Positions 26,801-35,780 of a stretch of 64,000 nt of DNA are shown here, one piece after another. The position numbers and the translations under genes were made by a program. The DNA comes from JAFMDF01 sp965222705 (GTDB lineage: Bacteria; Bacteroidota; Bacteroidia; Chitinophagales; Saprospiraceae): the NCBI GenBank assembly GCA_965222705.1, contig CBDCUO010000023.1, positions 62,001 to 126,000 of the forward strand, read 5' to 3'. The notes under the pieces were generated by a model, which was not told the DNA's origin, did no database searches, and saw nothing but the letters and a program-made list of their open reading frames with translations. Position 1 is the stretch's first letter, and every line of letters begins with the position of its first letter.

Positions 26801-28821
26801 TTAGAAAGATTAGTACCTATTTTTCTCCATTCGCCGTGCCATAGTTCTTCTATACAAAACATGGATACGACTGGATTTGGGTCGCAATCGTCAATGGCCC
26901 TGGGTATCCCCAATAGTTCCGGTTTTACATTGATTTCGCAATCAAAATGTCCTAGTATTACTTCCATAGGATTATTAGCACCTCCAATCTCGCTGGAGTC
27001 CGGACAGTCTATAAATACGGGTGCTAGTGTGTCCGTAATGGTAACGGCTTGAGTAGCAATCCTTTGTGGTCCAGAATCAGGATTGCACCAGTCCAGTAAT
27101 TTCCATTCCCTGATTAATTTTGCACCGCAATCTGAGGGATATTCCTGATCTTTTTCTACCAAAATATAACCGCAAACGTATTCTGTTGTGCTTAATTCTA
27201 GGGTATCTCCTGGGATTAATTCGCCGTTTTTTATTTGCCCGACAATTAAACCAGGTCGCTCGGCATCTTTTAATCCTTTATTATCGCTACAACTCAAAAT
27301 CGTTCTTCCCGGATTATAAATAGAGTCGGGTCGAATCAGTCGGATCGTATCATAAGTAAAGCCTTCATTTCCGCATAAATCCACTGCTTTCCAGGTCGCT
27401 AAAAGGGTTCCAGATCCGCAAACGTCTGTTTTTTCTAAAATTTTTAGACTGTGTAAAAAGACTTTAGAAGCATCGCAGTTATCCAAAAGAGTGGGCGTTT
27501 TTAGTACAGACATTAGCCCAGTCGTATCACAGGCAGCTAGTGTGTCAACTTTCGCATATCGGAAGAAAACAGGTGGTGTGATATCTCCATAGTTTACTTT
27601 AGTACTACAAGACTGCTCAAATATTCCGCCATGACATATTGTAAGGCTATCAATATGTTCGTAATAGACTTGAGAAATTTTTACATCGAGCATTCCCCCG
27701 CAAATTTCCCCGCCATTTTCTTCAATAATCGCTCTTGTTAGACTAGGGTAGGGGACACCTGGCCCACCACCGCCGACATAAGTATTTTTTCCAATAGTAA
27801 ATTCGATTTTATAATACATGGTGTCCGTAATCGTATCGCAGGGGTTTTCCAGCAGCATATCCGGCGTAAAGTCAATAGCGCAAGCAGAACCAAAGGGCAC
27901 AGTAATTTCATCGTTGCAGACCATTGTGGGTCCTTGCACAGAAAAATATTTTTCTATTTTATAAGAGGGATATTTTTTAAGAGACCAGACTGCCTTATAG
28001 ATACCAATGCCAAAGGTATCTATTATTTTATTGGGTCTTGCGTTAATATCAGTGGCTGCAAAGCAGGTATCTATACAAATCAAATCATGATGACTGTAAA
28101 CTTTTAGACAAAACGTGTCCAGTGTTTCATTGCATACTGTCAGTGGATCAGGTGGACAAATACTAATGGTGTCATAGACCTCGCCGCAGTCTAACTTCCT
28201 AGAAGGTATATCTGGTGCCCTCATAATGGCATCCTCATTATCCTCACAAGTCACCCAGGCATCCCATCCGGTACCTTTGACATTATCGCCATTGGTGACA
28301 AACTCAAAGGTTAAACAACCAGAAGGGTTACATTCAGACTTGATCCAACCACCAGTTGCACTTACGCCTACGCCAGAAAATTTGGCTACTAGCCTGGAAG
28401 ACAAAATAGAATCTGCATCGTAAACATAGAGCGTGTCGCCCGCAGCTACCTCAAAGTCGGTAAAAGAAATAAAGATACGGCTGCTGGCATCAGGCGGACA
28501 GATGGTTAGGGTATCTCTGTGAGCTACCGTGTCCGGGTAAAGATGCTCCGTATCGTAATAAAAACGATTGATTGCGTCACAATCGAGCAGGATGTCTGTT
28601 CTATATGAGCTTAAAGGCATAGGAATGAGCTGGGTGTCTGCCATCATTTGGAAACTTTGGTTTCCAAATTCAGCATTGTTTCCCAGCATCGTTTCAGCTA
28701 TTTCGCTAAAAAAAGAGGATTCATTCGCACTTGTTGAAAAACTCATTGTACCAGACAAAGACCAGGAGCAAAGCATTATCAATAATGCTCCGAACGCTAA
28801 GGGGGGGTACCACTTTTTCAT
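23848..28821 (-). CDS. giant T9SS-secreted protein with CUB-like N-terminal domain (paralogue 1)
   Basis: The 1657-residue protein begins with a signal peptide (WYPPLAFGALLIMLCSWSL). A CUB-like domain lies at about 75-185 (FISFTDFEVAAGDTLYVYD ... GWDAWVTCE). The long middle part has many Cys pairs and repeated beta modules phrased like ITDTLAPVF..CPD, suggesting HYR/Ig-like folds. A Ca-loop-like DTDKDGLFDDDE sits near residue 832. The tail has a regulatory-like beta domain (about 1260), dockerin-like DINRSGTITAFD (about 1347), a cohesin-like domain, and a T9SS type A sorting domain (YQNRPNPFKDHTNI onward). It should be exported through T9SS and attached or released at the surface. No catalytic domain is recognised. 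It is closely alignable with its upstream neighbour. Confidence 0.88.
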   Translation of the reverse strand: MKKWYPPLAFGALLIMLCSWSLSGTMSFSTSANESSFFSEIAETMLGNNAEFGNQSFQMMADTQLIPMPLSSYRTDILLDCDAINRFYYDTEHLYPDTVAHRDTLTICPPDASSRIFISFTDFEVAAGDTLYVYDADSILSSRLVAKFSGVGVSATGGWIKSECNPSGCLTFEFVTNGDNVKGTGWDAWVTCEDNEDAIMRAPDIPSRKLDCGEVYDTISICPPDPLTVCNETLDTFCLKVYSHHDLICIDTCFAATDINARPNKIIDTFGIGIYKAVWSLKKYPSYKIEKYFSVQGPTMVCNDEITVPFGSACAIDFTPDMLLENPCDTITDTMYYKIEFTIGKNTYVGGGGPGVPYPSLTRAIIEENGGEICGGMLDVKISQVYYEHIDSLTICHGGIFEQSCSTKVNYGDITPPVFFRYAKVDTLAACDTTGLMSVLKTPTLLDNCDASKVFLHSLKILEKTDVCGSGTLLATWKAVDLCGNEGFTYDTIRLIRPDSIYNPGRTILSCSDNKGLKDAERPGLIVGQIKNGELIPGDTLELSTTEYVCGYILVEKDQEYPSDCGAKLIREWKLLDWCNPDSGPQRIATQAVTITDTLAPVFIDCPDSSEIGGANNPMEVILGHFDCEINVKPELLGIPRAIDDCDPNPVVSMFCIEELWHGEWRKIGTNLSNSGPLACDTFRIGWLASDACHEQPKQDTCYKYVIIKDLTKPSAICADQINFSIGSDWARIVNVEEVDAGSWDACGIASREISFDGEAWGETALLSCEDIHHEPKLYLRVTDTKGNQNICWTKVVVKDDVFPTCGKLPDAQAFCDEYKTGELGASTDTDKDGLFDDDEYLPLTGDMLDSLNKKFGNPLTICEDNVHCAPMVIEQEYQLVEWPCGMTRIKRRYRATDWGPNSSAWETQIISLEYRPNWKITFPADWEGECGEVFPEPNLNISSGACDQIGWEHEDKVFEIQDGACYKVERTYHVINWCLYEAGQKPYPIQRIEDDHGHADSTLCINHEQYRETGYFTYIQVLRVHSFGGPDITINNVDTCLTGEGDAFPFGEADNTPGEAPWECDELVTFTAEANTCVEFATIHFEWCVFIFNTLVDSGVGSKFVYPVAPDTKYRIRFKANDGCGNSSIKDREFIFTDCKKPTPYCRAGVNVEMGQEGKISLWASDVDLNSFDNCTPAHRLHRKIWHRTLGEPPSTLEEVLGLPNKIDFDCDNFGNQVVRLYVIDETGQWDYCATTAQIQDNMRVCVPDEEDPDAFVSGSIHTPDDELMNEVQITATATDGSTLTTFTKEGSYNFTLSKTKSYSLRPELDNYPLNGVTTFDLVLISKHILGLQSFNSPYQYIAADINRSGTITAFDMVQLRQLILSITETFPNNTSWRFVEENYAFASDNPAAESFPETVNLSNMSDQVEVNFMAVKIGDLNGSARFDQLINAESRGFTTLQVREQQLEAGETYNVDFFLPAGASLEGYQFTLNFSDLELVQLKEGIAKKEHFGFRLQDRGLLTTSWNISGQNDPATNQSKLFSLIFKATANGSLSEKLRISSDLTPAEAYESTGNITHVKLQFKDKQANGLELYQNRPNPFKDHTNIGFYLPEAGSVGLSILDVQGKVLKEIKGNYAKGYHEIQLTAKDLSDTGILYYQLSTDKKQVVKRMIVVE

Positions 28822-28921
28822 GTGTGAAATTTTTAGTTATTTTTAATTGTAAAATTTGTTGCTTTTCTAATCTGAATAATCATTTCCGAAAATGTTTTCA
28901 TGCTAAAGGATGGTCAAACAG

Positions 28922-31900
28922 CTATTCAATTAGCATCATCTTCTTGGTCAAAACTTCTGTGTCCGTTTCTAATCGATAATACAGTATTCCTTTGCTGGTC
29001 AGCGATTGACCATCAATTATCCATTCATTATAGCCAGCAGGAAAACCTTTTGTCAGTTGCTTGAGTAGATTTCCTTGTAGATCAATTATGCTTAGAGTCG
29101 CTGTTTTTGCTTTGGGTAAATGAAAACCAATTCGCGTAGTTTCTCTGAAAGGGTTTGGACGATTCTGTTTTAGCTCAAGGGTATAATTTGTCGTTTCAAA
29201 CTGTAATTTTATGTCTAGTGCTTCCCCTGTTTTATCGTAAGCTTCTGTTGCCAGATAATCCGGTTGCAATTGTAAAAATTCGCTCAATTGCCCAGTCTTT
29301 TTTGCTTTAAAGATTAACCCAAACAGGTATTGACTATTTGCATCATTCAGGCTATTATCTTCGGTATTCCAACTCGTCAATAATAAACCTCTTTGCACTA
29401 GGCCCTGGCCAAAGTGATTCACTTTGGCCAGCCCTTCTTCAATGCGGACCAATTCCAGATTTTTAAAATCTAAGGCAAATTGGTAACCAGTAATTTTGGA
29501 TAGTTCATCGGTATTAAAATCAATAGTAAAAGTTTCTCCTTGCCGTACATTTTGATCTTGGATGATCAATTCCATTGTTCCGTAGGTGGTCCTTTCTTCG
29601 CTGCTTTGCAGGCCATTTGCCAGTGCGTTGCCATTTAAGTCACCAGTTTTGATTGCGACAAAATTGGCGTTCATCCGGTCGCTTGAAAGGTTATCAATTT
29701 GGACGACTTCTGTAAAGTTTTCTGCTAGGGGGGTGTCGCTTGTAAATTCATAGTTGGCATCTACAAAACGCCAGCTTTCATTGTTTGGAAAATCATTGTT
29801 AATATTCAAAATCAATTGCCGAACCAGCACCATATCATAAGCGGTAATAGTCCCCGATTTATTAACATCTGCTGCGATGTGTTGATAAGGTGACTGAAGT
29901 GTTTTTAATCCTAGAATATGTTTGCTCATCAAAACTAGGTCGTAGGTAGATACACCATTTGTAGGGTCTGTATCTTTCTGTGGGAACACGGTATAAGCCG
30001 CATTTTTGTCCAGGTAGAAAGCATAATTTCCATCTGATCCGGTTATGGCAGCAATAGTATTGGTTCCATTTTCTGTTATATTGATAGCAACATTTTCTAC
30101 CTTTATTCCTTTGCTAGTGTGAATTGTCCCCGTTATTAATGACTGGGCTTCGACATTGGGAGGGCAAAGCTGGAAATTGTTCTGAATGATTGCATGATTT
30201 AGACAAAAATCGAAATTGTTTTCTTCATCTAGCACATAAATTCTAACTGGCTGAACCCCTAGATAATCGCATCCCAACTGGACTGCATTTGGCAGGGATG
30301 CGACCTCTTCTTTCGTTGTTGGTGGATCATTAGAAATAGATTCGTGCCAGATTTTGAATTTTAATTGTTCCTGTGGAGTGCAATTGTCAAAGCTTCCCTT
30401 ATTGAAGGCATTTGCTTTTATCACAACGGTACTATCCTCTGATATATCTGCAATAATCGAATCTATACAAGAAACTACGGGTCTTCTACAATCCCAGAAC
30501 TGGAACTCTTTTTCTGCAACCGCTGCATTGCCACAATTATCATAGGTTTTAAATTTGATCGTATAGAGTACTTTTGGGCGAACGGTCCAGAAAAATTTGC
30601 TGCCTTCTCCATGTCCTACAGGAACACCGTCTTCCGATACCCAGTATTCAAAAGAGAAGTTTTTAAAGAAGCTTTTTACACAATCCCTCGCCTCTGCCGT
30701 GAAAGACTTAATGGTATCACATTCAAAGGGTTCTGCATTTGGTGTTAGGTCTTCTTCTCCAGCAGGAGCAGCATCCCCTACTCCATAGATGCAGGTGGAT
30801 ACATTATTAATAGAGATAATGGGCGCTTCGTTATCAATGATTTTGAGTACTTGGGTATATTTGTAATAGCCGTAATTGGCAATATCTTCATGGGTAATGG
30901 TTTTTCTATCGTAAACCAGTCCTAGTACATTTTCATCCCTACCAATTTCAATAGGTTCTTGTCCTTGCTCATACTTACACCAATTGATGATATAATAGGT
31001 TCTAACTACTTTATAACAGGCATCTTGCACCAAATCAAAGACTTGGTCTTCATGTTCCCAACCCAATATATCGCAGGCTCCATTTTGTATAGTAATGTCA
31101 GCATCTGGCGTTTCATCTCCACATTCTCCATAAAAGTCTGCTGGGAGGAGGATGGACCAATTGGGTTGATAGGTAATATTGATATTTTGAATATACCATT
31201 CAGAAGCGATGCCTTCGCCATTCCAATCAATGATTCGGTATCTTCTTTGTACTTTGGCTTCGCCACAAGGAGAATAAATAACCTGATATTGTTGCTCCGA
31301 TGAAAAAGGGACACATACCAAATTATCTGCACAATTGGGATTGCCAAATCGGTCATTGTAAAGGTCGAGTAGTTCATTTGTAAGTGGTCGCCATTCATTT
31401 TCATTAAAATCATAATCTTCATTGATATCCGTGCTGTTCCCTAGTTCATTGTTATGGAATTCATCACAAGAGGCGGTAAGGTCTGGCAGATCATCACAGA
31501 TTGGAGGGATCAAGTCCAATACCCTTGCATCTACTTGGCAGGTATTGGTATTTCCTCCTTTATCCGTTAACCTAAGCTCTGTTTTAATCAGCTTATGGAC
31601 ATCTGTACAATAAAAATCTATGAATTCTCCCCATTCGCCAGAATCTCGCCTAATTTCCATTTTTACAATGCCGCAGGCATCCCAGCTATCATTATCTGTT
31701 TCGGCAGCAAATATGCGGGTATGACCTTTATCAAAAGCGATATTGATCTCATCTTTACAGATAGTGGACGGAGGCGTTACATCTATTAATCTAAAATATT
31801 GAAAACAGGTGTCATTGATTGTTTGATTGACTGCCCCATCGCTTGCTTGCCAGCCAACCCGAAAAGTATCACAGGGCAACTCTCCTGCCTCTAATAGATT

Positions 31901-33883
31901 ATTGGCTATTTTCCACCAAGTGCCATTTTCCAGTTGCTCAACGCAAAACATCTCTACTAATGGATTAGGGTCACATAAATCTGTTGCTTTCGGTTTTCCC
32001 AATTTGACCTCGCTTGTGCAAGAAAAAGGTGGCAAAGGGATTTGAGCGGCCGTTTCTACGGAAGTAAAGTCTTCACATTCGATGCTGGGTGGTAGCGTAT
32101 CGATGAACTCAATCAGTTGCGTGTCTACTCTAATAGGGATTGGCCGACTTGAACAACCGTCCACGATTGCCCAATATCGAGCAATTTTAGAGCCACCCAA
32201 ATGGGGAATTAGTTCGTCTTTTTTGGTTATAATATAGTTGCAGACATATTCTTCAGTGCTTAGAGTTATAGTGTCACCGTCGGCGATCATTTTGACAATG
32301 CCCAATCGTTTATAATCCTCCATATCCAATTTGCCTTCTTCTTCACACCCAATCATTACATTAGGCAATTTGATAATACTATCCAGTTTGGGGCGCAATA
32401 CTCTAAGTGTGTCATCTTGGGTAGCGGTTTTTCCACATAAATCTTTTGCTTCCCAGGTAATTAAGTAAGTACGAGCTTCGGCGCATTCATCTCCGTCTAT
32501 CAATTCTGCTTTTTTGATAGAAAGACTTACGGAGTCACAGTTGTCCGCAGTTGTTGGTTTGGTTACGAACTGTCCAATTTTATCAATATCCACTTTGCAA
32601 GCCATGATAGTATCCACGACATGACGAGTGAATTGGGGCGCAGTGCCATCTACAAAAGAAATGTAACCCCAGCAAACATCTTTTATTAATCCTTCGCTGC
32701 AACAACGGCCGCCATAATCATATACTCTAGTAATTTCTATCTGGTATCTGGTGTTTCCACAAATTTCTACATCTTCTTTGGTAATAATTGGGTAAGCTCC
32801 ATTTCGACTAGTGCCGCTTTTGATAATGGTGCCATCGGGTCTTTTTATAGTAATGTCATAATACAAATAAGCAGAGGTATCGCAAGGATTTTCTAGTATG
32901 TCGTCCGGCTGAATAACGGCCATACAAGCCGCTCCTAAAACTGCTTTTACTTCGTCATTGCAAGAAATGGCAGGCGGAGAAATGATTACAAAATTTTCGG
33001 CCGTGATCGTAGGATTTTGTTTTAAAGTATGCCGAATCGTATAAGAACCAATAGCCAGTGTATCAATGACAAAAGTGCTGTCCGCCCTTAAGCAAGTATC
33101 TTTACAAACGGTTCCTTTGGCATTGATAATTTCTACCCTTAAAGTATCGTTAGCTAAAATGCAATTGGCGTTAATGGCTCCGGCTTTTATCGTGACGGAA
33201 TGTTTTAACTCATCACATTCCAGTTTTAAAAACTGATTGTCAGGGGGGCTAATAGATAATGGCCGGGATTCGCATTTTACCCAAGCATCCCAACCAGCTC
33301 CTTTGGAATTATTTCCATTAGTTTTAAATTGAAAAGTAAGGCAGCCAGTAGCGTTGAGCGCCTGGTCGCAATTAGAAGCTACCCATCCTCCATTAAAAAA
33401 CTGAACGCCTCGTCCACTTCCCTTAGCTATCATTTGTCCAGTTGTATCTTGGCCACTAAAAGCGTATAGCGTATCGCCCTCATCCAGGTCAAAGTGTGAA
33501 AAGGAAACGTTTAGGTATCGCTCCGTAGAATTGGGACAAATAATGAGGACATTATTTCGAGGAGCATTTAGATCGTCTTTGTAGCTTGAAGAACCATACC
33601 CGTCGCTTTGAAAGCCAATATTTGCATCGCAATTGCGTATAAGTACTGTATCAGGGATTGTGCTCAATGGAATAACGATCAGGGTATCTGCTGTAGCAGC
33701 AGTATCAGGACTTAGTATGCTGGATTCACTAGTTCTGTTAAAGTGATTTCTTTCTGAGCACTCAGTAGGGGTGAGGGCCACTGTGAATGTGTATAAGAAA
33801 CACAAGCCGAGTAAAAGCCCATAGTGTTTTAGTTTTGGAATGCATCGGCTAAGCCTTGCTCCAATGAATTGAAGAGTCGTCAT
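28922..33883 (-). CDS. giant T9SS-secreted protein with CUB-like N-terminal domain (paralogue 2)
   Basis: The 1653-residue protein has the same layout as the next gene downstream: signal region (HYGLLLGLCFLYTFTVAL), CUB-like domain ending in GWDAWVKCE, Cys-rich beta modules, DINEDYDFNENE near residue 821, WEHEDQVFDL followed by ACYKVVRTYYIINWCKYE, dockerin-like DVNKSGTITAYD (about 1338), a cohesin-like domain, and a T9SS type A tail (KQNRPNPFRETTRI). The start could lie a few codons inside, as the first 20 residues are not typical of a signal peptide. About 100 bases separate the two genes, so they are probably an operon formed by tandem duplication. No enzymatic domain is seen; a surface or matrix role is likely. 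Confidence 0.87.
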   Translation of the reverse strand: MTTLQFIGARLSRCIPKLKHYGLLLGLCFLYTFTVALTPTECSERNHFNRTSESSILSPDTAATADTLIVIPLSTIPDTVLIRNCDANIGFQSDGYGSSSYKDDLNAPRNNVLIICPNSTERYLNVSFSHFDLDEGDTLYAFSGQDTTGQMIAKGSGRGVQFFNGGWVASNCDQALNATGCLTFQFKTNGNNSKGAGWDAWVKCESRPLSISPPDNQFLKLECDELKHSVTIKAGAINANCILANDTLRVEIINAKGTVCKDTCLRADSTFVIDTLAIGSYTIRHTLKQNPTITAENFVIISPPAISCNDEVKAVLGAACMAVIQPDDILENPCDTSAYLYYDITIKRPDGTIIKSGTSRNGAYPIITKEDVEICGNTRYQIEITRVYDYGGRCCSEGLIKDVCWGYISFVDGTAPQFTRHVVDTIMACKVDIDKIGQFVTKPTTADNCDSVSLSIKKAELIDGDECAEARTYLITWEAKDLCGKTATQDDTLRVLRPKLDSIIKLPNVMIGCEEEGKLDMEDYKRLGIVKMIADGDTITLSTEEYVCNYIITKKDELIPHLGGSKIARYWAIVDGCSSRPIPIRVDTQLIEFIDTLPPSIECEDFTSVETAAQIPLPPFSCTSEVKLGKPKATDLCDPNPLVEMFCVEQLENGTWWKIANNLLEAGELPCDTFRVGWQASDGAVNQTINDTCFQYFRLIDVTPPSTICKDEINIAFDKGHTRIFAAETDNDSWDACGIVKMEIRRDSGEWGEFIDFYCTDVHKLIKTELRLTDKGGNTNTCQVDARVLDLIPPICDDLPDLTASCDEFHNNELGNSTDINEDYDFNENEWRPLTNELLDLYNDRFGNPNCADNLVCVPFSSEQQYQVIYSPCGEAKVQRRYRIIDWNGEGIASEWYIQNINITYQPNWSILLPADFYGECGDETPDADITIQNGACDILGWEHEDQVFDLVQDACYKVVRTYYIINWCKYEQGQEPIEIGRDENVLGLVYDRKTITHEDIANYGYYKYTQVLKIIDNEAPIISINNVSTCIYGVGDAAPAGEEDLTPNAEPFECDTIKSFTAEARDCVKSFFKNFSFEYWVSEDGVPVGHGEGSKFFWTVRPKVLYTIKFKTYDNCGNAAVAEKEFQFWDCRRPVVSCIDSIIADISEDSTVVIKANAFNKGSFDNCTPQEQLKFKIWHESISNDPPTTKEEVASLPNAVQLGCDYLGVQPVRIYVLDEENNFDFCLNHAIIQNNFQLCPPNVEAQSLITGTIHTSKGIKVENVAINITENGTNTIAAITGSDGNYAFYLDKNAAYTVFPQKDTDPTNGVSTYDLVLMSKHILGLKTLQSPYQHIAADVNKSGTITAYDMVLVRQLILNINNDFPNNESWRFVDANYEFTSDTPLAENFTEVVQIDNLSSDRMNANFVAIKTGDLNGNALANGLQSSEERTTYGTMELIIQDQNVRQGETFTIDFNTDELSKITGYQFALDFKNLELVRIEEGLAKVNHFGQGLVQRGLLLTSWNTEDNSLNDANSQYLFGLIFKAKKTGQLSEFLQLQPDYLATEAYDKTGEALDIKLQFETTNYTLELKQNRPNPFRETTRIGFHLPKAKTATLSIIDLQGNLLKQLTKGFPAGYNEWIIDGQSLTSKGILYYRLETDTEVLTKKMMLIE

Positions 33884-34517
33884 TACTTAAATCGGTTTAA
33901 ATGTAAAATGGTTTTTTGCTGAGAACTGCGTAGTGGTTAGTAATTGAGTAAGTGGTAACTAGCCTAATTAAAGTATTGATCTTTAATTAATTGCGAAACC
34001 ATAAGCAAATGCTCACTACTCGTGCTGTGGACTTTAGTCTGTAGCGAACCATTCGAGGGTAACAGACGAAAGTCCGTCGTACGAAGGATACAAAGTTGAG
34101 TGATCAAGCATTTGAACCAATGAATAGTCAAAAATTTGCCGCTTAAACCAATAAGGGTTTTCAATTAAGCTCCAAATTTTTTATCACTACCAATTATGGA
34201 AACCGCGAACGAGCTACGTTCAGCAAACTATGCAAGACTTAAAAGGTGGGAAATTTAAAAAACTTAGGTTAAGGTATATACTTAAATTCAAACGGTAAAT
34301 ACTTTCAAAACTTATACATGCAAAAGCTATTCCATTTTTTGAAAAAAGCTAAACAAATAAGTTCGATTGCTCTATTTCAAATCCTGTGCCAAAATAGTTG
34401 AAAGCTGCTTTTTATTAAGGTCTTAAAACATATTTCCAAAATAAGAAATTTGTAATATGTTGGATACTAAATTATTATAATCTAAAATTTTTAAAAATGA
34501 TTGAGCAACTGGGCAGT
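33884..34517. other. intergenic region, no gene supported
   Basis: It holds the palindromic element at 34029-34075 and AT-rich sequence. It lies upstream of the paralogue pair and downstream of the mcrC-like gene, both on the minus strand, so a promoter for the former is expected here, but I could not find a clear TAnnTTTG box on that strand. Confidence 0.4.
34029..34075. repeat. REP-like palindrome
   Basis: GGACTTTAGTCTGT (34029-34042) pairs with ACAGACGAAAGTCC (34062-34075) over 14 bp with one mismatch and a 19-base loop. GTCGTACGA just after adds a small palindrome. GGACTTTAGTC-type palindromes look like dispersed extragenic repeats, but only one copy is visible in this window. Confidence 0.5.
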
Positions 34518-35780
34518 TTATCTTCTTGAAACTAATTTGTCTAATAACTGCTTGCCCAAATTTTTATTTAATTTTCCCATTTTATTTACCACTTCCAAAA
34601 ACTGAATTTGACAATTATAATTTTTAGGGATGCCCTCGATGGCGTGGAAAGGAATGGGATGCCCTCCTTCTAAATGACCTACCTTGGGAAATAACAAAAC
34701 ACCATTTTCAGCCTTAAAATACTGACAATAAATGTAGAGTTGCTTTAGGTCTTCCATTTTTGGCGAAAGGCTTTGCATGATTTTCCATTTGGTATCTAGC
34801 ACATAGTTTTTCCCGTGATATTGCAGCAAAATATCTGGCCGAATAATTCGTCTTTGCCAAAAAGGTTTGCCGGTTTGTCGGCTTACTTTTAAATGCTCCT
34901 TTTCGAGTTGTTTCAATTGTCGAAATACGTATTCTTCATACAACAAATTCATATCGAATAACAAAGCCAATAAATGGTGCTTGCCCGCGCGAATATCTGG
35001 GCTAAAGTGGAGCAAAATCAAGCGGGCAATTTCCAGTAACATGCGATAGGACTGATACTTTTTGTTGCCAAAAAGTTGTTCAAAATCTCTTGGCTGAACG
35101 GTATAGGCGGGTAATCGAGGAAAGCGGGCGATAATTTGTTTTAAGCGAAATTTTAGTTTTGGCTTTAAATATATGCAATCCAAGACGTTTAATGTTTTAT
35201 ATAATACTAGGTTAAATAGATGTTCATATTCATAGGATTGATAGCTAACATAGAATCGCTCAGGGTTAAAAATATTTTTCCGTAAATGTTTAGGCAAATT
35301 CAGCCTGCCTTTTAATGCCTTTTGATTGCTTTCTCTCAAGAGGTATTTCTTGGGTAGCCCGTTGATAATCAGCCGATTAATTTTTTCTAAAAATAAATCA
35401 AAATAAGCTTCTAAAATGGAGGTAGGCTTTAGTCGCAATCGTCCGGTTCCCGCTACCTCTGTTTTTAATAAATGACAATATTGCAGCATATCTAATAGGA
35501 TGGCTTGCCATTTTTTCGCATCGCTTCGGGTGGCTTTATCTGCTTTTGGAAGTATTTCAATGGTACAATTTCCCACTTGAATTACGCCGACATAATGGCT
35601 GAACTTTATTCCTCGATATACCAAAGAATAATAGGGGTGCTGTTTATTTTCCAGATATAAAGCCAGCGCTTTCAACTCTGATTCGGTAAAAGGGACGCCT
35701 TGGGAAATATCTCCCACCCGAAGCGTTTGGTGCTCAAAAACTTGAATGGTGCGGGGCTGTATGGCTGTATTTTTTATCAT
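34518..35780 (-). CDS. mcrC: McrC-like PD-(D/E)xK nuclease, orphan (no McrB)
   Basis: The 420-residue protein matches the McrC family: an N-terminal targeting half (VGVIQVGNCTIEILPKA, LEAYFDLFLEKINRLI, ALKGRLN) and a C-terminal nuclease core with Asp316 in RIIRPDILLQYHG and the Asp329-x-Lys331 pair in YVLDTKWK, a PD-(D/E)xK site. FDMNLLYEEYVFRQL is also characteristic. McrC normally works with the GTPase McrB to cut methylated DNA. Here no McrB or AAA+ gene is near; instead the start codon overlaps the stop of a uridine kinase gene by ATGA. It may use a partner elsewhere, or act alone. Confidence 0.82.
   Translation of the reverse strand: MIKNTAIQPRTIQVFEHQTLRVGDISQGVPFTESELKALALYLENKQHPYYSLVYRGIKFSHYVGVIQVGNCTIEILPKADKATRSDAKKWQAILLDMLQYCHLLKTEVAGTGRLRLKPTSILEAYFDLFLEKINRLIINGLPKKYLLRESNQKALKGRLNLPKHLRKNIFNPERFYVSYQSYEYEHLFNLVLYKTLNVLDCIYLKPKLKFRLKQIIARFPRLPAYTVQPRDFEQLFGNKKYQSYRMLLEIARLILLHFSPDIRAGKHHLLALLFDMNLLYEEYVFRQLKQLEKEHLKVSRQTGKPFWQRRIIRPDILLQYHGKNYVLDTKWKIMQSLSPKMEDLKQLYIYCQYFKAENGVLLFPKVGHLEGGHPIPFHAIEGIPKNYNCQIQFLEVVNKMGKLNKNLGKQLLDKLVSRR

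Noticed and set aside
25033..28846. Several open frames on the plus strand across the two paralogous surface-protein genes
   Set aside because: They are antisense shadows of long, clearly protein-like genes and carry no motifs of their own.
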